From NCBI GenBank assembly GCA_012513815.1, contig JAAZBM010000014.1:502309-566308 (forward strand): 64,000 nt of DNA, given 5' to 3'. This stretch comes from Candidatus Sumerlaeota bacterium. GTDB taxonomy: Bacteria; Sumerlaeota; Sumerlaeia; Sumerlaeales; Sumerlaeaceae. Numbering within the stretch: the first letter of the stretch is position 1; each line of letters starts with the position of its first letter. The notes under the pieces were generated by a model that saw nothing but the letters and a program-made list of their open reading frames with translations, was not told where the DNA came from and searched no databases. A program made the translations under genes and the position numbers. Shown in pieces: positions 1-9,500 of the stretch.

Positions 1-2
1 TC

Positions 3-1658
3 AGTGGTTGGCTGTCGCCTGTCCCGCAGTCTGTTCAAATTCAGCAGAACCAGCTGACAAGCGCCGAGGGCGTGTATGAGTATTCGGTGACGCAGGATAT
101 TATTTTGCAAAACGGCAACTTCAGTGTTGGCACGGCCGGGGCGGTTGCGCCGGGTGTGACGGTGGATATGTCGTGGGATGTATCTGCATCGCAAGCAGTT
201 ACAGCGCCGGTGTGGTTCGAGGTGTTTGGCAGCAAGACCGGCGGCTTTGATCAGGTGCGGACTGGCGCAACAATGACTTACTCGTACAAGAAAACGGATG
301 GTTTGAGCGCTAATTCGTCGCAGGTAAAACCGTCGAATCTGGTACTCAACACAGTGACGGATGGCGTGTACACGCTGATTCCGAGCGTCAACCGAGCGAC
401 GCTCAAGTCTGGGTCGGAGGTCGCGATTCCCGAAATGAATTACACGAACAACTGGTTGCCGGTTGCCGGTAAACGCTTGTCGGTTCATAATCCGAACCAG
501 CAGGATATCGACTTGTCTTTGTCCGATGTTCAGGTCTTGTATAATCCGATACAACCGACAAAGGTCAGCTTCACGGGTAAAGTTACAAACACAGGCTCGG
601 TCGATATGACCAAGCCGGGCGCGTGGGTCGAGGTGTTCTATGGAACGCTGACGGCCGAGGGTACGCTGATGCCGCAAGGCACCATCGGCGCCGGCCAGAA
701 CATCAACACTCTGGCGGCAGGCGAGTCGGCGAACTTCTCGCTGAGCGGAACGGTTACCGCGGGCGTGATGAATCGCGCGTTTGCGGTCGTTGCCGACAGC
801 ACAGACATCGTCCCCGAGAAGCAGGAAGTCAACAACTCCTATCTGGTCTACGACCCGTCGGTTCTGCCTCCGGGCAAAGACAACGGCATCGATTTGGCCA
901 TCACGAACATGAGCGTCGACGCCTCGCAGCTCGTGCCGAATTCTGTTGCGCCGGGCAGCAAACTCAAATATAGCCTGACAATTCAGAACAAGGGTACGGT
1001 CATGCCGTCGGACAAGGTGTATGTTGAGCTTTTCGCCTCGCAAGACGGCTGTGTGAGCAGTGTGCCAGGTGTGACGTTGTGCTTCAGCAAACAGATCGAC
1101 GCCCCCGCCCTTGGCGCATCGCAGACCTATCAGTTCGAGCAAACCATCAACTCAATCGGCGATGGAATGTACACACTGCTTGCGGTCGTCAACCGTGCGG
1201 CCGTGGCCACGAATCCCGGTGACGAAACGCCGCTCGACAACCGCTACGCTTACAACGGTGGTCGCGTATTCCTGAGCACACCTGCTTCGGGTGGCAGCGT
1301 CAACCTTGTGTGGAGCGATGGCCCGTACTTCGAACCCGCGCCTGAAGCCGGCAACAGAATACGCGTCCATGGCACCGTCAAAAACGTTGGCGACATCGCC
1401 GCTCGCGCCTTCTGGACCGAGGCCTTCGTCGGCACAGTGCAAGAGAAGACCGGAGTGTTCTACAAAGACACCGCCACCGTCTTCGCTGCCGGTCAAAACG
1501 GCGGCAGCACACTGGCCCCCGGCGCCGAACGTGAATTCGACGTTACCGGCCGCGTTGACGCGGGCCAAGTCGTCGGCGTCCTCATAGACAGTACCGATGT
1601 CGTCGCCGAAACCGACGAGACGGACAACTACGACTATAGCGAACTGTTAGCCCAATAG
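3..1658 (+). CDS. secreted protein with CARDB-like repeats, 5' truncated by the window edge
   Basis: Frame open from base 3 (no stop before the GTG at 72). Repeats such as IGDGMYTLLAVVNR and DSTDVVAETDETDNYDYS are CARDB-like. Paralogous to the C-terminus of the 3585-11462 product. Confidence 0.8.
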   Translation, partial: SGWLSPVPQSVQIQQNQLTSAEGVYEYSVTQDIILQNGNFSVGTAGAVAPGVTVDMSWDVSASQAVTAPVWFEVFGSKTGGFDQVRTGATMTYSYKKTDGLSANSSQVKPSNLVLNTVTDGVYTLIPSVNRATLKSGSEVAIPEMNYTNNWLPVAGKRLSVHNPNQQDIDLSLSDVQVLYNPIQPTKVSFTGKVTNTGSVDMTKPGAWVEVFYGTLTAEGTLMPQGTIGAGQNINTLAAGESANFSLSGTVTAGVMNRAFAVVADSTDIVPEKQEVNNSYLVYDPSVLPPGKDNGIDLAITNMSVDASQLVPNSVAPGSKLKYSLTIQNKGTVMPSDKVYVELFASQDGCVSSVPGVTLCFSKQIDAPALGASQTYQFEQTINSIGDGMYTLLAVVNRAAVATNPGDETPLDNRYAYNGGRVFLSTPASGGSVNLVWSDGPYFEPAPEAGNRIRVHGTVKNVGDIAARAFWTEAFVGTVQEKTGVFYKDTATVFAAGQNGGSTLAPGAEREFDVTGRVDAGQVVGVLIDSTDVVAETDETDNYDYSELLAQ

Positions 1659-1690
1659 TTCCCTGAAGTAGCAACTAAGAAACCGCAACA

Positions 1691-1735
1691 AAATGGCAAT
1701 AGCCGCAAGTGTAACAGCTTGCGGCTATTGCTGTT
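1691..1735 (+). terminator. hairpin downstream of CARDB gene
   Basis: 14-bp perfect stem gcaatagccgcaag (1696-1709) / cttgcggctattgc (1718-1731), loop tgtaacag, about 40 nt after the stop codon. Confidence 0.65.
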
Positions 1736-1854
1736 GTACGCAGGCTGCGCGGTTGTCTCTGTGGGATGTTTTGTGATGATGGCGAGACGGCGACGACGGG
1801 AGATGCCGTTTTGTTGTAAATTTTGCTCGGGGCGTTGTTTATTTATTACCGGTC

Positions 1855-3234
1855 ATGTCGATGATGAAAAATAACAGCCGTTCGTTAGTGGCTGATTTTA
1901 CAAAGGGCAGCGTGAGCCGACAATTAGTTTTGTTTGCGACGCCGCTGTTTTTATCCAACTTGCTTCAGATTGCCTACAACATGGTTGACATGGTGATTGT
2001 CGGGCGCTACTGTGGCAAGGTTGGATTGTCCGGAGTATCGATTGGCGGTGATGTCGCCAATTGTATGGCGTTCATCGCGATGGGCTTTTCCAATGCGGGT
2101 CAGGTGATCATCTCGCAATATCTTGGGGCCGGTCAGCGCGACCGTGTGGGGCGTTTCATCGGCACGATGTGCAGTTTTCTCCTTGTGAGCGCCGCGCTCA
2201 TCAGTGTCCTGTGTCTGGTCTTTGTCCACGACATTCTGCGCTTGATGAGCACGCCCACCGAGTCATGGGACGCGACCTACGCCTATGCCACGACGTGCCT
2301 ATTCGGGCTGGTATTCATCTACGGCTACAACATGGTCAGCGCCATTTTGCGCGGTTTTGGCGACTCGAAGCATCCGTTCATTTTCGTCAGCATAGCGGCC
2401 ATCCTCAATGTCCTCTTCGACTTGCTTTTCGTCATCGGCTTCGAGTGGGGCACCTTTGGCGCGGCGCTTGCCACCGTCATTGCTCAGGCGGTCAGCTTCA
2501 TCAGCGCCGCCATATTCATCTGGCGGCGGCGCAGCGACCTTGGCATCAGTCTCATGTTGCGCGACTTCATCTACATCGACCCGGCCATGCTCAGCACCTT
2601 CCTCAAGCTCGGCATTCCGATGGCGATCAAGGGCGCCGCGATTCACTTCTCCAAACTCTTTGTCAACTCGTGGATTAATTCCTATGGCGTCGTCGTGAGC
2701 GCCGTGGCCGGCATCGCCAACAAATTCGGCAGCATCAGCAATCTGTTCTCCAGCGCCATCAACACCGCCGCCTCGTCCATGGTCGGCCAGAACATTGGCG
2801 CCGAAAAGTTTGAGCGTGTCCCGCGCATCATGATGGCCGCCTTCACCATCGCCACAAGCATCGCGGCATTCATGAGCCTGCTACTGTTGACATGGCCACA
2901 CGCCATCTTCAACATCTTCACTACCGAGGCCGACGTTCTGGCCGTCTGCATGCAATACCTCCCCATCGCTATCCTTGTCTTCTTTGGCAGCGCTGCCCGC
3001 TCCCCCATGAACGCCCTCATCAACGGCAGCGGACACTACATCATCAACTTCGTGGTCGCCATCCTTGACGGCTTCGTCTTCCGCATCGGTTTCGCCCTCC
3101 TACTTGGCCTTCACCTACGCATGGGCTACATGGGATTCTGGTACGGCGACACCATCGCCAACTTCACCCCCGTCGTCATCGGCCTCGTCTTCTACATGTC
3201 CGGTCGTTGGCGCACGCACCATGTCACCGGCTGA
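1855..3234 (+). CDS. MATE family efflux transporter
   Basis: 459 aa, about 12 TM segments; FTKGSVSRQLVLFATPLFLSNLLQIAYNMVDMVIVGRYCG and GFGDSKHPF are MATE-like. Confidence 0.93.
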   Translation: MSMMKNNSRSLVADFTKGSVSRQLVLFATPLFLSNLLQIAYNMVDMVIVGRYCGKVGLSGVSIGGDVANCMAFIAMGFSNAGQVIISQYLGAGQRDRVGRFIGTMCSFLLVSAALISVLCLVFVHDILRLMSTPTESWDATYAYATTCLFGLVFIYGYNMVSAILRGFGDSKHPFIFVSIAAILNVLFDLLFVIGFEWGTFGAALATVIAQAVSFISAAIFIWRRRSDLGISLMLRDFIYIDPAMLSTFLKLGIPMAIKGAAIHFSKLFVNSWINSYGVVVSAVAGIANKFGSISNLFSSAINTAASSMVGQNIGAEKFERVPRIMMAAFTIATSIAAFMSLLLLTWPHAIFNIFTTEADVLAVCMQYLPIAILVFFGSAARSPMNALINGSGHYIINFVVAILDGFVFRIGFALLLGLHLRMGYMGFWYGDTIANFTPVVIGLVFYMSGRWRTHHVTG

Positions 3235-3397
3235 GCGGTGGAACGAATCGGATGACCAATTTCCGCTCGTGGCGGCTTATGATTCGGGGGCAGTGTTGAG
3301 GCGAACGTAGATATAATAGTAGTGCCACGTGGAGACCCTTTTCCCTTATCGGATAAGGCCGTTACCCACTCTTTTCGAGCATACGGCACGCGACGGC

Positions 3398-3439
3398 ATT
3401 GCCCTCATCTGGATCACCGCGCGCCTACGTAGGAAAAAG
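3398..3439 (+). pseudogene. orphan remnant of the C-terminal anchor segment (IALIWxxARLRRKK) found in the 29168 and 31809 genes
   Basis: 3417-3439 (ccgcgcgcctacgtaggaaaaag) is a 23-nt exact inverted match to 31812-31834; 3401-3412 (gccctcatctgg) also matches. Reads IALIWITARLRRKK on +. Confidence 0.55.
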
Positions 3440-3501
3440 GAACACACCGCAAACACATATCGTTAAGCATACAACAACATCTCGCGATACACGTGAAGCA
3501 A

Positions 3502-3541
3502 CAATAGCCGCAAGCTGTTACACTTGCGGCTATTGCCATTT
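3502..3541 (-). terminator. hairpin downstream of the GLUG/CARDB giant gene
   Basis: 13-bp stem caatagccgcaag/cttgcggctattg; the 40 nt are the exact reverse complement of 1691-1730. Confidence 0.65.
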
Positions 3542-3584
3542 AATACAGTATATAGACTGTTATTTCTGAGTCCCCATAGCGACC

Positions 3585-6500
3585 CTATTCGGTCAGGGCA
3601 CTGTAGTCGTAGTTGTCGGTCTCGTCGGTTTCGGGGACAAGGTCGGTGCAGTCAATCAGTGCGCCGATAACTTTGCCGGCGGCAACGCTACCTGTCACGG
3701 AGATTTCCTGTGTCTCGCCGGGGGCCAGTCCTGCGCAGCGCACGCCACCCGCGATAACCTTATCGCGGAAGTAGTAGCCTGTGGAGTACTGTTGCGTTCC
3801 GGTGTAGACCTCGGTCCAGAAGATACCGCTCTTGCTTGTTCCGGTATTCTTGATTGTACCGCTGACTGTCATCTTGTTTCCAACTTGCGTGAACACAGGT
3901 CCTTCGCTCCAGACCAAGTTGACGTTCGCGGCAGCATCGACCGGTGTGCTCAGCGAGATGCGTCCATCGGCGCTTGCCATGCGGTTATCCCAAGGCGTGA
4001 TGTCGCCCGGATTATCGCCGGCGCCTTTGCGGTTTACAACTGCAACCAGTGTATACATCCCGTCGCCGATGGCATTGATGGGTTTCTCGAGCGAGTACAC
4101 CGCGCTCTGCCCCAGTGCCGGAGGCGTAATCTTCTGGCTCCAAACGGCCGTCGATCCGCCGACGAAGCTGACGCCGCCGTCGCGTGACGCGAAGACCTCA
4201 AGCCAAATGTCGCCTTCGGGCATTGCAGTACCCTTATTAAGGACTGTCACATCGTAGCTGAGTTTTTCGCCCGGAGCAACTTGTGCGGGTGCCACCTGTT
4301 TTTCGTCGATTGCGAAATCAATGACAGCGAGGTCGATGTTGTTTTCGGCAGGCGCAGGCAGAATGGACGGGTCATAGAAGACGCCGCAATTATTGTTTGT
4401 TTCATTCGTTTCGGGGACGATATCCGTGCTGTCAACCATCACGCACACGCCGCGAGTTGCCACACCTGTCGGCACATAACCGGTCAGCGCAAAGTCATAG
4501 GTCTCACCGGCGGGTAGATTCTGAACGAGGAAGCCATTGCCCATCGAACCTTGCGGCATCAATGTTGCTTCCGCGGTCATTGTCCCATAGAAGCCCTCAA
4601 TCCATGCGCCCGAGCGATCCAAATCATCCGGACCATTGTTGCGGATTGTACCCGTCACAAGCACCCGTGTCGGATTGTTCTTGTCAATCTCATAAGCAAT
4701 CGTCTCGAGCATCTCAAGGTCACACGAAGGCACCTTGGGATTCTTCACATGCAGCCGTTTTCCGGCGATTGGCAACCAGTTATTCACAAAGCTGTACTCA
4801 TCAACTCGACCGCTAATCGAGCCACGGTTGATGCTCGGAACCAGTGTGTAGACGCCATCCGGGACGGCCTTCAACGTCAGAGGATTCGCCGCCTCGAGTG
4901 TCTGATCACCCTTCGCTGCGCCATCCGCAAGATAAGAACTCGTCACAGCCGTACCAAAACGCATCTGATCGAATCCACCGGTCTTGCTTGCGAAAACTTC
5001 ACACCAGAACGGAACATCGACTTGTGCATTCGCATTGATTTTCCAGTTCAAATCAACAGCCTCGCCCGGTGCGATTGCAGCGTCGACACCAGAGCTAAAC
5101 TGCGACGAAATGAGTTTCATATCAAGCAGACGAGTATACGAAACAATCATACTGACCGTCTTGCCTTTTTCCACATAAATCGTTTGTTCAGGCGGCACGT
5201 TCCAACCATCAATTGCCTTGAAAGTAATGGCATGCGAGCCGACTGTAACATAACGGATGTATGCGCCCGAATCCTGCCACTTGCCGCCATCAATGGCCCA
5301 CTTGGCACCTTGTTCGATAGCTTCCTTGGGCGCCAACGTCACCTTGACAGCACCGGCCGGAATCTCTTCATAGACGCCGTTGTAAGTGAGCACCGTATCC
5401 TTCTCAATCGTGACAACAGCCTCGGCAGGAGCGTTCCATCCCTCAATCGACTTGAAGGTTAACGTGCAAGTACTCGCCGCGGGGAGATTATAGATAATGT
5501 CGCCGCTCTTATACTCCTTGCCGCCACAATACCAACGGGCACCCAGAGCACTCACGGCATCCGGTTGCAGAAGCACACGCAATGAACCGAACTGCTTCAC
5601 ATATGTACGAGTCCAAACCTTGGTCTCGCCCGCATAAGCGATCACGCCCTGAGCATCAGGAGTCTTCCACCCGGGAACATCCTTAAAGCTCACCGACACG
5701 ACCTGCTTGGTCGGAATGGCAACAACCTCGCCACTTTCATACTCGGTCTCATTGATAATCCAGCGGGCACCCGCCTCGCGGGCTTCCTCCGGCTCAAGCA
5801 TCACCTGAGCATAACCGATTTCGGTCAGCTTACGCAAAACGGGATAACCATCATTCAGAGCATTTGAACGCTCCCAGATGTTTTCGAAATCCCAATCTAA
5901 ATAATTAGAGGTTGTTCTCATCTCCTCGGTCGTGTAGCCGGTTCCTGCGGCCGAAACACTCGAACCCGAGAACGTCTTATCCCAATAACTATTCTTCGGA
6001 ACATACGACTTATCCTCGGCAACTGTGCCAACCAAACCGCCAATTGCGGAACCGGTCAGCTGCGTTGCCGCGTAACTCGTCAGGATTTGACCGCAGTTGT
6101 TCCCAACCAGACCACCCGTCTGAGCATCGCCCTTGACTTCGCCGCGAGCGAAACAGTTTTCAATCAAGCCATAGTTTGCTCCGGCCAGGCCACCAACCTG
6201 CGCGTTGCCACTCACACTGCCATTCACGCTGACACGATTAATTGTGCCACCATTCACGCCAACCAACATACCAACAGCGGTTGTGCTTGTCGAACCATCA
6301 ACCGACAGATTCTCCAACGCCAAGTCGAAGATTTCGGACTCCGTTCCGGTCACGCCAAACAAACCGGCATACTCCGATTCAGACCCGGCAATCGACAGAT
6401 TCTTGATTGCTTTGCCGTTACCATCAAAGTAACCGGCAAACTGTTTCTCCGCACTGCCAAGTGGCATAATGCTCGTTGTTGAACTGATGCTTGCATCAAG

Positions 6501-9500
6501 GTCACGCATCAAGCGATAATACTCATTCATGTTGCCATTACCGATTGCAACCAAATCACTGAGGTAATAAATCTCGTTTATCTTGACAAAGTTGGCTTGG
6601 ACCGTTTTGTCACTATCCATCAGCACCTTGACTGTTGCCGACTTCTTGTCGCCAATCACAGGGCCTTCCCACCCCTTGAAGAACGTCTGCTCATTATCAG
6701 GAACTGCTGTTAATTCGACAAGCGTCCCTGCATCATAAGCGGTCTCCTCGGGGTCAAGCGTAACTGCGCCGTCACCAACGATAACGACATCCAATGTAAA
6801 CGTCCCTGTCGGTTGCGGCACGACTTTTGCCTGCAAGTACGGATAAGTCAAATTCTCATCAATACCCCAGACTTCTTCAAAATCAAAACCAACAAACGAC
6901 GCCTGTTGCTTCATTTTTTCTGTTTCAACACCAACGCCACCAGCTGAAACAATAAGTTTCGACGTGTTAACATCCCAGTAACCACTGGTCACGACACCGG
7001 CATTGGCTCCGACAAGACCACCCATATTGGAACCGATGATGGTGCTTGTGCAAGGGCCAATACTGTAAACAGATGTAAGACTTGCGCTTGCGCCATTGCT
7101 ACCCACAAAGCCGCCGATGTAGTCAGCGCCCTTGACCGAGCCGGTCGCATAGCAATTCGTGATTTCAGATGAGGGCATATTCTCGCCCACAAAACCACCG
7201 ACATAATCCACACCGGCCACAAGACCACTGGCAAACGAAGTCATAATCGAACCACTGTTCGCACCGACCAAACCGCCTGTTTGATCCTCACCGACGATGG
7301 AACCTTTTGCGACACAAGAGGAAACCTTACCACTGTTATCACCCATCAAACCACCGACACTAGTACCACCAAAGACATCTTCGACCGCATAGCAACTCGC
7401 GACCGAACCTGAGTTCAGACCAATCAGGCCACCGGCATAGGCGCCTTCAGCATCACCCAAAACACTAGTCTCCGAATGGCAGTTCTTCACATCGGCAACA
7501 TTAACACCAATCAAACCACCAAGATTCGAGTTAGCGAACACCGTACCACTGCTCCAAGCATCTTCAACAGGGCCACCATTGTACCCAATCAAACCGCCCC
7601 AATAAGCATTCGGTTGACCATCAAGCGACTCAACAGAACCATCCGCAAGAGCACCTGAAACGGTACCATAGTTCAAGCCAATCAAGCCACCGGCCGACAA
7701 AGCACCGGTTGTCTCTTCGCCGCGTGTATCCACTGAACAACGAGCGGAAACTTCGGAAACTCTCGCCTGTGCGCTTGTGCTACCAATCAAACCACCGGTG
7801 CAATAACCACCGTGAATTGAGCTGACCACCGACGCCGATGAAACCTTGCCGCCTTCATAGCCTGTCAAGCCACCGACATAACTCTGTTTCATGAAGCCAC
7901 TGACTTCTGCCAATGACCGGACATTCACCAACAGACCGGCATCCCAACCAACAAGACCGCCAACATAACTGTAGTTGTCCAAAGCGTTTACTTTGCCACC
8001 CACCTCGGAATCGGTCAAAACGCCGCTGTTGAATCCAATCAAACCACCGATGCCCGCGAAATAGGAGCCGGTATTATAGTTATAAGAACCCGTCACCTCA
8101 AGATCTGTCGCTGTGCAGCTTGTCACCGTGGAATTGTCCGCAACACCCGCAAGAGCGCCAACATAACGCGAGCCGCAAACCTTGAACGAACGAAGGTTAT
8201 AATTGCTAACCTCCGCGCGACCACTCAACGAAGCAAACAAACCTGCATATTCTTCCTCGGAACGATCAATGTACATATTCGAAACGGTAAATCCTTGACC
8301 ATCGAGGATACCGGTGAAAGAGGAATTCTTCCCGATAGGAGCAAAGCCTAAACCATCATTCCAGTTTCTTGTCTCACTAGCATCAATATCCGCCATCACG
8401 AGATATTTACCATTAAGATCCGCTTCCGGCAAATTCTGCAAATCATCAAGCGTCCAAATCTCGTAAGTCTTCGAGAAAATCGCCGTCACAACCTTATGGT
8501 TATCAATCTTAATCGTCGTCTGCGAACTTAACGAATCGCTTACATCACCGCGCCACCCACGGAAGATAGTTCCCTCAGCAGGAAGAGCAATTAGCGTCAG
8601 TTCCATGCCAAGCTGATACTTCGCATCCGGAGGACCAATGATCTGCACACTGCAACCGGGAGTCCCCGTTACAAAAGTCTTGAACCAAAGCGGTTCAATC
8701 GAGAAATCAAAGTACGGGAAGCTGTTGCCTTCCGAAATGGACCAAACATCCTCAAAATCCCAATTGGCAAAAGTCGCAGCAGACTTCATTTCCTCCGAGG
8801 TGACACCAATGCCACCTTCGGAATTATCACGTTGTGTTGTTTCAGTATTCCAATAGCAATCAATCACCTTGCCACCGTTATTCGCGCCAATCAGGCCGCC
8901 GGAATAAACGCCACCTTCTGACAAACGACCGGCCGCATAAGCACGTTCAATCGTTCCAGCATCTTGATAGCCAACCAAACCGCCAACATAAGAATCACCC
9001 CAAGGGCTACCCATGGCATAGACATCACTCAGGTCACCGGCGTTGCTACCAATCAAGCCACCAACCGTATCATCACCGGTCACCTCGCCAATTGCGAAAG
9101 CATACTGAACGCCGCCGAAGTTATCACCAATAAGACCGCCGACGTAATTCTGACCATCAACCTGACCAAACGAACGGCAAATCGCGACCGACGTCCCTGT
9201 AGCGTTACTACCAATCAAACCACCAACATAAGAATGACCGAGGACATTACCTGTCACTGTTGTTTCGAGCACATTACCCTCATTGAGGCCGATAAGACCA
9301 CCGGTGTAATCATAACCACTCACGGCCATATCCGAAGCAATCTGAAGCACTTCACCACCATTGGTGTTATGAGCGACAGCGCCACCATTGGTGTTAAAGC
9401 CGTCAATCTCACCGTTCAATGTCGATAAACCGAAGATATAGCTACCGTCATTCAGACCGACACTGCCACCGATAAAGCTATCAAAACCGGACGCGCTTAA

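Noticed and set aside
4551-5462. 303-aa + strand ORF opposite the CARDB-like C-terminus
   Set aside because: Shadow ORF; the - strand frame carries the recognisable domains.
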